A stretch of DNA of 64,000 nt from Prevotella sp. (GTDB lineage Bacteria; Bacteroidota; Bacteroidia; Bacteroidales; Bacteroidaceae). A program made the translations under genes and the position numbers. The stretch spans positions 17,439 to 81,438 of the forward strand of contig JAFZRU010000065.1 of assembly GCA_017619755.1 (NCBI GenBank). The letters are read 5' to 3'. Below, one piece after another: positions 1 through 8,905 of this stretch (its first letter is position 1; each line of letters begins with the position of its first letter). The notes beneath the pieces are model-generated. The model did not search any database. It saw only the letters and a list, made by a program, of their open reading frames with translations, and had not been told where the DNA came from.

Positions 1-514
1 TGGTATCGACGCCGTTGAGTTTTCCGCGCATCTGCTCCATGTCGTCGGAGCTTCGAGTACGATGCTTGTAATAGAGGCCGGCATTGACCTGCTTTTGCTC
101 CTCGGTGGCTCCGTCGCCCTCTGTGGGTCTGAAATTGACCATCTTCGCCCAGTCGTAGGCGTAGTACATCAGGTGGTAGCCCACGGTTTTCCGTAGTTCC
201 GCCGGTGCTTTTGCGTGCATGTCCTCCACCGAAGAGAAGCCTTTTTGTTGGAGGAACGCCCTCCACGCTTCATCATCGGGTGCCATGACGGTCATCACGC
301 TCTGCCCATTGACAACGGGCTTGTAGCCGGTCAGTTCGATGGCTTGCAGGAAAAGGGTGTGGTTTCCCTCCTTCTCCATCACCTCCCATGCGTTGCCCTT
401 GAGCCATGACGGCGACTTGTAATGGTCGTCGTCGGCAATGTCATGGCATGCCGTGGTGAAGACGCTTGCAAGCACGATGCAGAGCATTGTCTTAATTGAA
501 CTTCTTCTTGTCAT
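1..514 (-). CDS. FAS1 (fasciclin) domain lipoprotein, cut by left edge
   Basis: The minus strand is open from an ATG at 514 to the window edge (171 codons, no stop), so only the N-terminal part is present. The start begins MTRRSSIKTMLCIVLASVF and reaches a near-lipobox TTAC with Cys23, so an outer-membrane lipoprotein is likely. Residues of about 45-135 carry FAS1-like features: SVMTVMAPDDEAWRAFL resembles the family's 'tvfaPtDeAf' motif, and the following LRKTVGYHLMYYAY resembles its 'L...yHi' segment. FAS1 lipoproteins of Bacteroidetes usually belong to Sus-like glycan or surface-adhesion loci; the downstream genes that would settle this are outside the window. A TAnnTTTG box lies about 107 bases upstream. 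FAS1 assignment fairly sure; role not. Confidence 0.75.
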   Translation of the reverse strand, partial: MTRRSSIKTMLCIVLASVFTTACHDIADDDHYKSPSWLKGNAWEVMEKEGNHTLFLQAIELTGYKPVVNGQSVMTVMAPDDEAWRAFLQQKGFSSVEDMHAKAPAELRKTVGYHLMYYAYDWAKMVNFRPTEGDGATEEQKQVNAGLYYKHRTRSSDDMEQMRGKLNGVDT

Positions 515-620
515 TTAGGTTATTAATTGGTTTTTTGATTCATCAGAACAGGGGCAGGGTCCAGTAAGGTTTCTTGCCCACAAATAAAGCAGATTGTCTT
601 TAACAACATCATTAATTTTG

Positions 621-628
621 CAAAGTTA
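621..628 (-). promoter_or_regulatory. Bacteroidetes -7 box for the FAS1 lipoprotein gene
   Basis: On the minus strand this reads TAACTTTG, a match to TAnnTTTG. The -33 region is poor (TTG only). It would give a leader of about 100 bases. Confidence 0.45.
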
Positions 629-784
629 ATATCTTTTTTTGATTTTTCAACATTTGGGGCGAAGTTTAACAATAATAATTGGTGTTTGTCATTTATTCAA
701 GGTATTTTATCATTACCGGTTTGTCGTGTAACAGGTCGTCTTTGCACAAAATCCATCTGCACAGAAGAAAAAAAACCGCTTCGC

Positions 785-1037
785 GATAAAAATAATAAGA
801 CGAATAAAAAGGGTCTCTGCAAATGAATTGAAACGCTCACGCTTGATAATAACGCCCAAGGGCGTGGAAAAAAAAGATATAAAAATTTTTCATAATGAGA
901 CAGGAGGACAGTGTTCACGTAGTGCATTACTTTATGTAATGCCTAAAGCCACAGATAGTTAGACTATGAACAAAGGCCGCTTCACAATCTTTGTGTGAAG
1001 CGGCCTCTTGGCGTTAGGAATTATATGAAATAATTCC
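785..1037 (-). repeat. Multi-hairpin intergenic element, locus 1
   Basis: Most of the gene-free stretch 515-1079 is this element. Its outer end (1003-1020) is the reverse complement of the head of the element at 6709, and 785-946 aligns almost without gaps to 14585-14746 (both 162 bases). Shared islands are TCTGCAAAT, GCTTGATAA and an ACTTTATGT loop. Hairpins seen: 852-865 (ACGCCC/GGGCGT), 924-942 (GCATTAC/GTAATGC, loop TTTAT), 975-1005 and 1017-1037. It sits directly 3' of the minus-strand operon that ends at 1080, so it could be a 3' RNA of that transcript. No protein is supported here. Function unknown. Confidence 0.55.
975..1005 (-). terminator. Hairpin terminator candidate after the receptor operon
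   Basis: A perfect 12-bp stem (975-986 with 994-1005) has a 7-base loop. On the minus strand it is followed by TTTGTT, a weak U-tract, about 75 bases after the stop of the gene ending at 1080. It is also part of the multi-hairpin element. Confidence 0.45.
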
Positions 1038-1079
1038 CTACGGTTATGATGGGCCTCTTGGTAAAAACATCGATGCCGA

Positions 1080-1610
1080 CTACTTTCCCACGGCCTGTTG
1101 CATTCCTTCGAAGAATTTTTCTTGCAGCTGGCGGGCGAGGTGGTTGTTGGGATTGATTTTCAGGGCTTTCTCATAATTTTGCATCACATCGAGGTAATAG
1201 CGCTGGCCATTTTTTGCAGGGTCCTGGACGATGCGCACCATGTAGAGGAAGCCTGTCAAGGTGCAGATGTCGGAGGGGTCGGCATTCTTCATCTTCTCCA
1301 TTTGTGCGATGGTTTGCTGCGCTTCCATCATGACGTTCTCCGTCTGCTCGTGGTGCGGGTTCGTCACAGAGAAGCTGAGGCATTGCAAGGCCATTTGGTA
1401 TTTCGGCTGAATGCTGTCGGGGAACATCGCGTCGATGCGTTTCAGTTCGGCAATGCAGTTGAGGCAAGCCTCGGGAGTGGGTTGGGTCAGTTTGCCAAGG
1501 GACTTCGCCATGAGTTCGTTCATGGAAGATTCCTGTGCGTTTGCGGTGGCCATGGCCATGCAGAACAATGCGACGGCCACCAGACGATTTTTAAAAATTC
1601 GAGATGTCAT
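1080..1610 (-). CDS. Secreted TPR-like protein, function unknown
   Basis: The gene encodes 176 residues from ATG 1610. An upstream in-frame ATG at 1637 would add nine residues before the signal peptide, so 1610 is preferred: it gives MTSRIFKNRLVAVALFCMAM followed by an ANAQ cleavage site. The mature part is mostly helical and contains one recognisable TPR-like unit near the C-terminus (MQNYEKALKINPNNHLARQL). Four cysteines are scattered without a metal or disulfide motif that I recognise. Its start overlaps the 3' end of the receptor gene by 20 bases, so the two are translationally linked; it may serve the receptor in the periplasm, but that is inference from position only. Confidence 0.7.
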   Translation of the reverse strand: MTSRIFKNRLVAVALFCMAMATANAQESSMNELMAKSLGKLTQPTPEACLNCIAELKRIDAMFPDSIQPKYQMALQCLSFSVTNPHHEQTENVMMEAQQTIAQMEKMKNADPSDICTLTGFLYMVRIVQDPAKNGQRYYLDVMQNYEKALKINPNNHLARQLQEKFFEGMQQAVGK

Positions 1611-3642
1611 AAGCTTTAGTATTTTTAAGTGAAACAAAAATTCCGATGTAGAAAAAGCGGTCTCTTGATGCCGTGACGGGCCTTCCCTTGTCGTCGTAGC
1701 GGAAGACGTTGGTGCGTCCGAGAATGTTGCTCAACGAGGCATAGACGATGACTTTCGGGTGCAGCAGATGGGTGACGCATACGTCCACGCTGTTGTAAGG
1801 AGGGGTGTCGGCTAAGGTGAACCGTCTCCCGGAAGCATACGATTCCGACAGGGAGAAGATGGTCTTTCCAATGGCGTATTTCGCCGTCACTCTCAGGTTG
1901 TGACGTGAGACGAAGTCGGGCGTGCTGGGCCGGTCATAGTCAAGGTAGAGACGCTCGGAGTCATTGAAAGAGTAAGAGAGTGTGGTAGAGAGGTTTTGGA
2001 AAAGAGAATGGTTTTCCAAGAACAGGTCCACTCCCCTGCTTTTCCCATATCCATGAGGTTGGTAAAGGCCGTTCTCCCACAGGGGCAGTCGGCGGTATTT
2101 CTTCCAGTAAGGCTCTAAACGGAGGAGGGTTTCCGATGTCTTGTATTGGATGGAGAGAATGGCATGGTCTGCTGTGCCTTGTCCGAGCGTGTGGCCACCC
2201 TGCATCAAATACTCGTCGGATGCCACTTGACTGTATCTTCCTGTCACAAAGGAGCATTGGAGCCGTTTGTTGGGAAGGAAGGTCAGGGTGGCCCTTGGCA
2301 TCATCAGCCAGTCGCCCCTCATCATTTCCGCCCTGACGGAGAGATGCAGGAACAACCGTGGCATAATACGCCACCGTGTGTCGGCGTGAGCGGCGAAGAT
2401 GTTGTAATGCAACGGGCTTTGGAGGGTGTCGTATCTCAACTTGCTGTATCGGAGATAGTCCTCCACTCCCGCCGACATTTTTAAGCTTTGAGAACAGCCC
2501 TTTCTCATTTCGGCCTTCCAGTGAACCTCGTTCCTGAAATTGCGGTAATGGTCGCCGGCCACCCGTGCGCCGTCGATGTCATTAAAGACGGAAGAGTTGG
2601 CCACGCCCATAAAAAGCGAGCATCCTTTGGGGAGAGACTTCTTGCACGTGATGTTGGCGTATGCGTTATGCTCCTTGAAAGAAAGATTTCTTCCTTCCAC
2701 TTGCTGGCCCACGGATGTCAAGTCATAGCCGATGTAGGATTTCAGGATGGTCGAAGTGGAAAATTCCCTCTTGTACTGCGCCTCGCCGGAGAGTTTGGCG
2801 TATGGGCGTACATAGTCATTTCGCTCGGAGAAAAGGCGGTTGTAAAGGTGCATGCTCGTCAGTGCGGCATTGGCAGAGAGGCTGCCGTTTTCAAAAGCCT
2901 TGGTGCCACCGGCGTTCCAGTCCACCAACGACGCACTCACTCCGTATTTGTCGCTCACGGCCATGTCGGTGGTCTCCATGGGAAGCACGGATGAAAGCGC
3001 CTGTCCATACTCCCCGTCGTAGCCTCCCAAGGAGAAATTGATGCCCTTGAAGAGGAAAGGTGAGAACCTTCCCCTGACGGCATTGTTCTCTGTGTTGGAA
3101 GAATAAGGCATCAGCACGTGCATCCCGTTGACGAAAGTCTGGCATTCCCCGCTATCTCCGCCACGGACATACAGTTTCCCGTCCTCCCCCACCTTCTGCG
3201 TTCCCGGGAGCGTCTGCAAGGCCGCCACGATGTCACCGCAGGAGTTGCCGGCCATCACCACGTCGAGGGCATCCATCGTCTGGTAATTCGAGGTCTTTCC
3301 GAAACTGAACGTGCTGGCGGTGACCACCACCTCGTCGATGGTCGTGGCTCGCTCGTGCATGCGGATGGAGAGATGGTTCATATTGCCGACATTAGCCGTC
3401 AAGGTTACTTCATCATATCCGATGCAAGTGACCTTGAGGGTGGCCTCACCCTTCTTGTCGGTGGTGAAGGTGAACCTTCCGAGCGAATCGGCAAGGCACC
3501 CGTCGATGGTGCCCATGATGAATACGTTGGCACCCGTGATGGGCTGCCTTCCGTCGGTGACGGTGCCGGAAACGAGGGTCTGGGCCGCCAGTGTGTTGAT
3601 GGTCATCCATAAGAGGACGAGGTATGTGAGTCGCTGTTTCAT
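1591..3642 (-). CDS. TonB-dependent receptor with carboxypeptidase-like N-domain
   Basis: This 683-residue outer-membrane receptor has a signal peptide (MKQRLTYLVLLWMTINTLAAQ), then a CarboxypepD_reg-like domain at about 22-100 (VSGTVTDGRQPITGANVFI ... KVTCIGYDEVTL), a plug at about 105-220 (EVVVTAS, LPGTQKVGEDGKLYVRGG) and a beta-barrel to the C-terminus. The barrel is short for a SusC protein (usually about 1000 residues), and no SusD partner lies beside it, so it is closer to small-ligand receptors than to glycan-importing SusC. The C-terminus (DISNF) ends in Phe, as usual for outer-membrane barrels. The gene is followed by the overlapping TPR-like gene. Its promoter sits almost on the start codon. 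Ligand unknown. Confidence 0.88.
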   Translation of the reverse strand: MKQRLTYLVLLWMTINTLAAQTLVSGTVTDGRQPITGANVFIMGTIDGCLADSLGRFTFTTDKKGEATLKVTCIGYDEVTLTANVGNMNHLSIRMHERATTIDEVVVTASTFSFGKTSNYQTMDALDVVMAGNSCGDIVAALQTLPGTQKVGEDGKLYVRGGDSGECQTFVNGMHVLMPYSSNTENNAVRGRFSPFLFKGINFSLGGYDGEYGQALSSVLPMETTDMAVSDKYGVSASLVDWNAGGTKAFENGSLSANAALTSMHLYNRLFSERNDYVRPYAKLSGEAQYKREFSTSTILKSYIGYDLTSVGQQVEGRNLSFKEHNAYANITCKKSLPKGCSLFMGVANSSVFNDIDGARVAGDHYRNFRNEVHWKAEMRKGCSQSLKMSAGVEDYLRYSKLRYDTLQSPLHYNIFAAHADTRWRIMPRLFLHLSVRAEMMRGDWLMMPRATLTFLPNKRLQCSFVTGRYSQVASDEYLMQGGHTLGQGTADHAILSIQYKTSETLLRLEPYWKKYRRLPLWENGLYQPHGYGKSRGVDLFLENHSLFQNLSTTLSYSFNDSERLYLDYDRPSTPDFVSRHNLRVTAKYAIGKTIFSLSESYASGRRFTLADTPPYNSVDVCVTHLLHPKVIVYASLSNILGRTNVFRYDDKGRPVTASRDRFFYIGIFVSLKNTKAYDISNF

Positions 3643-3646
3643 GCCG

Positions 3647-3678
3647 CAAAGATACGACAGGAAACCATAGCCTCCAAA
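3647..3678 (-). promoter_or_regulatory. Promoter of the TonB-dependent receptor, possibly leaderless
   Basis: On the minus strand, TTTG (3675-3678), a 20-base spacer and TATCTTTG (3647-3654) match the Bacteroidetes -33/-7 consensus. The -7 box ends only 4 bases before the ATG at 3642, so transcription would begin at about the start codon. Confidence 0.6.
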
Positions 3679-3983
3679 TTCCCGTGACAGACAGCTACAT
3701 CCTCTGACAGACAGCTAATTCAAAGTGCGAATGACTAAGAAAAATGACGAATGACTAAGCCATAAAAGCCTTTTTTCCATCCTCGTTTTCCATGCATGCG
3801 CACGCGTTTGTGGGGTTATTTTTTATTTTTTCTTCTTTAGGGGGTGCAGGGGGATTTTCTTCTTTTTTCTTTTTTAGCCATACAAAGACATTTTTTCAAG
3901 TTGTTGAAAATCAATGGATTTCGTATCACAAAATGTGAAAACTTCGCAAGAGGGAGTGAAAAATTCGCATTTGGAACAATTTT

Positions 3984-4039
3984 CTTGTCACATTATACTT
4001 GGTACCTATTGCTTGTCACATTTTGCTTGGTATCTATTG
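3984..4039 (+). repeat. Two tandem 28-base repeats upstream of the ADP-ribosylglycohydrolase gene
   Basis: Units 3984-4011 and 4012-4039 differ at 3 of 28 positions (each starts CTTGTCACATT). They lie about 90 bases above the -33 box of the next gene and could be a regulator binding site. The rest of 3660-4120 holds two short direct repeats (TGACAGACAGCTA twice, CGAATGACTAAG twice) and no convincing gene. Confidence 0.6.
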
Positions 4040-4124
4040 AAGCACAGAGTGATAGAAACAACATATTAGTCACCTCAATTAATACACATAAAAAAAACTT
4101 TTTGCGTAAAAATTACACAAAAAG

Positions 4125-4156
4125 TTTGGAGGTTTCAAAAATAGTTCGTAATTTTG
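4125..4156 (+). promoter_or_regulatory. Promoter of the fused ADP-ribosylglycohydrolase gene
   Basis: TTTG at 4125-4128, a 20-base spacer and TAATTTTG at 4149-4156 match the Bacteroidetes consensus. The leader is about 40 bases and carries a purine-rich AAAGGAGAAAGGA before the ATG. Confidence 0.7.
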
Positions 4157-4202
4157 CAAAGGAAACACGACGAATATAATAAAAGGAGAAAGGAATACGA
4201 CT

Positions 4203-6698
4203 ATGTTAGGTGCAATCATTGGTGATATTGTTGGGTCAACGAGAGAGTGGCACAACATCAAGACAGAAGATTTTGAATTAGTTCCCAAAGGAAGTCGCTT
4301 TACAGATGACACCGTGATGACGTTGGCTGTGGCCAAGTGGCTGATGGATGACCCGTTACATGAAGTAGGCAGTCTTGTCAGGATCATGCAGGACTTGGGA
4401 CGCAAATACCCTTATGCAGGATATGGCGGTATGTTCCGCAAATGGTTGAAATCCAACAACCCTCAGCCCTACAACAGTTATGGCAACGGCTCTGCCATGC
4501 GAGTAAGTCCTGTGGGATTATATGCCAAAACCCTTCGAGAGGCATTGGAACTGGCACGCATCACAGCAATTGTAAGCCACAACCACCCAGAGGGAATCAA
4601 GGGTGCGCAAGCCATTGCCGCCTGTGTATTCATGCAGAAGAATGAAAGGTGGAACGCAAAAGACCGTATAAAACAATTCATACAGGATGCTTTCGGCTAC
4701 AAACTTGATATTGACCTGAAGGACATACGCAATCAATACAAGTTTGACTCCAGCTGCCAGGGCAGTGTACCCATAGCCATCATGGCGTATCTGCAAGGAG
4801 GGAATGCGATGGGTGCGTTGCGGTTGGCCATTTCGATGGGAGGAGATTCCGACACCATTGGCGCCATGACAGCCTCCATAGCGAATGCGGAACCACCATT
4901 TCGCTACCCACAGGATAATTATCCGGGAGACTTGATAGAGAGATGTCGGCAACTGCTCCCCCAGGAGTTGCTTGACATCAACGACCGTTTTGAGGCATTC
5001 GTCAGCCGACCACTCTACCAATCTTTTTATATAGGTTCCGGTCAAGTATTCGCCGGAGAGTACCCGGGTGACAAGAATGGAGAAAGAGCCAAGGACAAGA
5101 TACGGCACATGCTTCATTTCGGCGTGCGCCATTTCATCGACCTGACCGAGGAGGGCGAGCTGCGTCCCTACGCCCATTTGCTGCCGGAAGACGCCACCTA
5201 CGACCGCTTCCCCATCCGCGACGTGAGCATCCCCAAGAACGTGGACGACGTGCATAGGCTTGTTGACAGGGTCTTTGAATTGTCGAAACGCGACGACGGT
5301 TATGTCTATATCCACTGCTGGGGAGGTGTGGGGCGCACAGGAACCATTGTAGCCTGCCTATTGGCTGAAAGCATGGAAGAACCAACATGCGAGAATGCCC
5401 TAAAGTGTCTGCGCTACCAATTTTCAGAAATGCCCAAGTCCAGTCATCGTGTAACCCCTGAGACGAGAGAACAAGAGAGATTTATCAACCAATATGTCGA
5501 GAGTATTTTCAGTAGAAGGAAAGAACGCGAAGAGCGAATAAAGGACTGTATCAGAGGTAGTTTGATGGCGGGCGCTGCCGGCGACGCTCTTGGCTATCCC
5601 GTGGAATTCATGAGTCGCTCGGCCATCCTCCATCAATACGGCAAACAGGGGATCACACAGTTTGAAATAGACAGGCACATCGGCAAAGCACTGGTCAGCG
5701 ACGACACACAGATGACACTCTTTACTGCCAACGGCATACTGATGGGGGTGACAAGAGGTTGTATGCGGGGCATTGGCGGACAGCCTGAGAACTATGTGGA
5801 CGGAGCCTATTTGGACTGGTATTTTACGCAAACAGGCCGCAAGCGTGAAATCCTCATAGATGATTTCCACTTCACCTGGTTGCGCGACCTTCCAGAACTG
5901 GCGCATCGCCGTGCGCCCGGGACCACCTGCATGAGTGCTTGTGAAGCCCTTCTCAACCAAAATCAACCTCAGAACAACAGCAAAGGTTGTGGTGGCATCA
6001 TGCGAGTGGCGCCGATGGGGTTGTTTGATGCCGCACATGGTTGCTACCACGCATCCCGTCTCGCCGAAGCCGGGGCCAAGATAGCGAAGGTCACCCACTT
6101 GCATCCCTTGGGATACCTGCCCGCCGCGCTTATGACCTTGCTCCTGTCGCGCATCACCCTACTTACCCCAAAAGAAGCCAAGGAGTCCATCAAGGAATTC
6201 GTAAACGACGGCATTGATGTCATGATGAAAATGGACGAACCCCAGAAAGACAAGGAGTTTCTGAAGAACCTCACATTAACGGCTGTTCATCTTGCGGAGA
6301 GCGACATCCCCGACGCGGAAGCCATTCGACAGTTGGGGGAAGGCTGGACGGCTGAGGAAGCATGGGCCATCTCGCTCTATTGTGCCATCCGCCATATCGA
6401 CAACATGCAGGAAGCCATCATCGCAGCGGTCAACCATGACGGCGACAGCGATTCCACAGGTTCCATTACCGGCAATATCATGGGTGCCATTTACGGGTAT
6501 GAAGCCATCAAGAAAGAGCGGATGTTCTGTCCGAAAGACAGAGAGTTTGAGGACACGATGGAATTGGCCAACATCATCCTTGCACTTGCAGATGACTTAT
6601 ATACGGGTTGCATCATCTCTGAATATGACCCAATTGAAACACCTGAAAAGAAACAATGGTATGAACGATATTGCCATATGAAACCCGTGGGGATTTAA
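4203..6698 (+). CDS. ADP-ribosylglycohydrolase / dual-specificity phosphatase / ADP-ribosylglycohydrolase fusion
   Basis: The 831-residue protein has no signal peptide and so should be cytoplasmic. Three parts are visible. Residues 1-270 form an ADP-ribosylglycohydrolase (DraG/ARH) fold with the metal-ligand motifs FTDDTVM (Asp35, Asp36) and GGDSDTIG (Asp215, Asp217). Residues 275-440 form a tyrosine/dual-specificity phosphatase with HCWGGVGRTG (Cys372, Arg378, the C-x5-R signature). Residues 445-831 form a second ARH with LVSDDTQMT (Asp500, Asp501) and HDGDSDSTG (Asp748, Asp750). All three sites keep their key residues. ARH enzymes remove ADP-ribose from proteins or nucleic acids; phosphatases of this class remove phosphate from proteins or small molecules. 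It is a single-gene unit with its own promoter and a hairpin terminator. Substrates are unknown. Domain calls are firm. Confidence 0.88.
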   Translation: MLGAIIGDIVGSTREWHNIKTEDFELVPKGSRFTDDTVMTLAVAKWLMDDPLHEVGSLVRIMQDLGRKYPYAGYGGMFRKWLKSNNPQPYNSYGNGSAMRVSPVGLYAKTLREALELARITAIVSHNHPEGIKGAQAIAACVFMQKNERWNAKDRIKQFIQDAFGYKLDIDLKDIRNQYKFDSSCQGSVPIAIMAYLQGGNAMGALRLAISMGGDSDTIGAMTASIANAEPPFRYPQDNYPGDLIERCRQLLPQELLDINDRFEAFVSRPLYQSFYIGSGQVFAGEYPGDKNGERAKDKIRHMLHFGVRHFIDLTEEGELRPYAHLLPEDATYDRFPIRDVSIPKNVDDVHRLVDRVFELSKRDDGYVYIHCWGGVGRTGTIVACLLAESMEEPTCENALKCLRYQFSEMPKSSHRVTPETREQERFINQYVESIFSRRKEREERIKDCIRGSLMAGAAGDALGYPVEFMSRSAILHQYGKQGITQFEIDRHIGKALVSDDTQMTLFTANGILMGVTRGCMRGIGGQPENYVDGAYLDWYFTQTGRKREILIDDFHFTWLRDLPELAHRRAPGTTCMSACEALLNQNQPQNNSKGCGGIMRVAPMGLFDAAHGCYHASRLAEAGAKIAKVTHLHPLGYLPAALMTLLLSRITLLTPKEAKESIKEFVNDGIDVMMKMDEPQKDKEFLKNLTLTAVHLAESDIPDAEAIRQLGEGWTAEEAWAISLYCAIRHIDNMQEAIIAAVNHDGDSDSTGSITGNIMGAIYGYEAIKKERMFCPKDREFEDTMELANIILALADDLYTGCIISEYDPIETPEKKQWYERYCHMKPVGI

Positions 6699-6708
6699 TC
6701 AGAAATCT

Positions 6709-6812
6709 TCCTAACGCCAAGAGGCCGTGTGCCAAACATTCGCCCTTTCGGGCGAGCGGATGGACATAAAGTCCACCCCTACAGCAACACCGCCCTCTTG
6801 GCGTTTTTGGGA
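6709..6812 (+). repeat. 104-base multi-hairpin element, locus 2, also terminator-like
   Basis: The element is identical to 14741-14844 except at 3 of 104 positions. Its ends pair (CGCCAAGAGG with CCTCTTGGCG, 10 bp) and are followed by TTTTT. Inside are hairpins GCCC-TTTC-GGGC and TGGAC-ATAAA-GTCCA, so a three-way junction is predicted. It begins 10 bases after the stop codon at 6698 and can end that transcript. Such length conservation is more than a terminator needs. The rest of 6699-7008 holds nothing else I can support. Confidence 0.7.
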
Positions 6813-7008
6813 ATCACATACGGAAAGATGCGGATAATCATATTTTATTTTTTCATTTCTCGCATCCCACACTCCGCAATTATGAAGGACAGAGTTGCCA
6901 TAGCCATCCTGCTCGACGGTTAAGGAACGTTAATGTGGTAGGATTTTCACATCCTTTAATTGTATTTGGATATGAAAACAGGTTTTGAATCGTTTAAAAT
7001 ACGAAGAC

Positions 7009-8901
7009 ATGAGAATTTGGTTGGCCATATTAATCCTTGCCCTATCCGCCATATCTGCGACAGCACAAACCGTCTCTCGCAGATACGATGGCGTATCGAT
7101 GGCGGAGGCCCTTGCAGACATTGCCAAATCCTCTGACTACTACAAAATCAATTTCATCTATGATGAATTGGATGAATTCCCCGTCAACTGCCACTTTAAC
7201 CAACGAAATATCATAGATGCCATCATATCGGTCATCGGCCATTATCCGGTCAAGGTGACCATTCGAGGGCAGTACATCTTCGTGGAGTGTGTGGAAAAGA
7301 GACAGACCAAAGTCAGAGGCAGGGTATTGGGTGCAAGGTCGGCTCCATTGCCCAATGCCAACATCACCATCTTCGATGCCCGCACGGGTGAGAGAATTTG
7401 TTTCGGTGTCAGCAACGAGGGTGGCGAGTTTTCCATACCTTGCGATTCCATACGCATCCGTGTCAAAATCAGCCATGTGGGGTACAAGACGTTCTTCAAG
7501 ACTTGTCAGGCTGGCAAGTTGGGCGTCATTCAGTTGCACTTCACCAATCAAGAGTTGCAAAATGTCAATGTCACCCCCACCACCCATCGGAATCAGTCAA
7601 TGGAAAAAACAAGTTACAAAAAGAAAGCCGACAAGATAAGGAAACAAATATGGAGCGACACCGACTCGGCGTTCACACAAACCAGTTTGGACGACAGCCT
7701 TCTTCATTATTCCTCCGTGACACTGGCCGAATCCTTCAAAGGTGAATATGATCGTCACCACTCATGGAATCCATTGCATTTGCTCACCAACCTCTTTTTC
7801 AGTGGAACAAATTCCTATCACACCACATCACGCCAAATCGTGCGACGAAGAGTGATGCTGAACGATTCCGCCGCCGTGGAAAGATTCTCTATGTTGGACT
7901 ATCCGAAAGACTTGTTGTTGGAGGGAAACAAGAACCTCAACGTGGTGATGGGGGTAAGAGTCATCAGTCCGGAAGGCGACATTTGCGAGATTGACACCGA
8001 CCCTTTCACACTACCACTTTTGTATGTCGGCGAGCAACGCCCCGACAAGATTTACATCCCTCAACTTACTGAGGGGTGCATCATTGATTATTTCACATGG
8101 TCGGAGCAAAAGACATCAGGTATCCATCCACCTCCCTTCTTCATTCAAGCAACAGACGATTTCCCTGTTTTACATTCCCAAATCAATGTGACAACAGACA
8201 AGAACCTTTCCATCCAATATCGCCATTCAGGCAACACACCCAAATTGTCAGTGAGAGACGACAAGAACAACGGTCTATGCCTGTTTAGTCAAGTCAGTGC
8301 AACACCTTTCTGCAGCAGCGATACAACAATGGCATACGCTGTTTATGTTCGTGATCCACAGATGAACATCAACAGACCTCTAAATGCACTCAAACGACAC
8401 GTCATAGAAAACCCCACTATTGATGACATCCTGAACACCACATCCCATCTTTACAAGCAAATATGTTCTAAAGTTTCTTCCAAGCAATGGGCTTCAGCCT
8501 ACTGGAATAAAACAGACACGACAATCATCGGCTTGAAAGTGGACAATCTATGTCAGACATCCGCCTCGCGCCCCATGCTGGAGCAACATCTGTATGAGAT
8601 GGTGATGAGCGACCCACCATTTTATGTTTGGCAGACCACACCCATGGGATTCAACAGGGTGTACACCGAGAAATTGGCCTATACATTTGACAGAGCCGGC
8701 CTTCCTTATCAATTGGCTATGTCCACACGTTCCGACAGGGAAGACATCCTTGAATTGATGGATGAAGAGAACATCGTGTGGATGTTGGTCACCGATGATG
8801 GCAAATGTTTCATCCCATTCCCAAAAGAGGAAATGTCCGACAATATGATTGGCAGGAAAGCTGCCACAACGGATTTCAAAAACACATTCATTATACAATA
8901 A
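7009..8901 (+). CDS. Secreted STN / carboxypeptidase-like / DUF3857-like protein
   Basis: The 630-residue protein starts at ATG 7009, which gives the signal peptide MRIWLAILILALSAISATAQ; an in-frame TTG at 6985 would only add residues before it. After cleavage there is an STN (secretin/TonB short N-terminal) domain at about 20-92 (VSMAEALADIAKSSDYYKIN ... VTIRGQYIFV), a CarboxypepD_reg-like domain at about 100-185 (VRGRVLGARSAPLPNANITI) and a long region with DUF3857-like features (GDICEID ... YIPQLTEGCIIDYF). There is no plug or barrel, so this is not a TonB receptor. It heads a co-directional cluster ending in an ECF sigma / anti-sigma pair, which suggests a periplasmic sensor role. That role is inference. 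Confidence 0.65.
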   Translation: MRIWLAILILALSAISATAQTVSRRYDGVSMAEALADIAKSSDYYKINFIYDELDEFPVNCHFNQRNIIDAIISVIGHYPVKVTIRGQYIFVECVEKRQTKVRGRVLGARSAPLPNANITIFDARTGERICFGVSNEGGEFSIPCDSIRIRVKISHVGYKTFFKTCQAGKLGVIQLHFTNQELQNVNVTPTTHRNQSMEKTSYKKKADKIRKQIWSDTDSAFTQTSLDDSLLHYSSVTLAESFKGEYDRHHSWNPLHLLTNLFFSGTNSYHTTSRQIVRRRVMLNDSAAVERFSMLDYPKDLLLEGNKNLNVVMGVRVISPEGDICEIDTDPFTLPLLYVGEQRPDKIYIPQLTEGCIIDYFTWSEQKTSGIHPPPFFIQATDDFPVLHSQINVTTDKNLSIQYRHSGNTPKLSVRDDKNNGLCLFSQVSATPFCSSDTTMAYAVYVRDPQMNINRPLNALKRHVIENPTIDDILNTTSHLYKQICSKVSSKQWASAYWNKTDTTIIGLKVDNLCQTSASRPMLEQHLYEMVMSDPPFYVWQTTPMGFNRVYTEKLAYTFDRAGLPYQLAMSTRSDREDILELMDEENIVWMLVTDDGKCFIPFPKEEMSDNMIGRKAATTDFKNTFIIQ

Positions 8902-8905
8902 CGTT

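Noticed and set aside
697-927. 76-codon minus-strand frame between the FAS1 and TPR-like genes
   Set aside because: It runs through the multi-hairpin element and has no promoter or recognisable protein features.
1591-3642. TonB-dependent receptor as a SusC protein of a glycan locus
   Set aside because: It is about 300 residues shorter than SusC and has no adjacent SusD; a general TonB receptor is the safer call.
3844-4179. 111-codon plus-strand frame in the gap before the ADP-ribosylglycohydrolase gene
   Set aside because: It crosses the tandem repeats and the promoter of the next gene; composition is that of AT-rich non-coding DNA.
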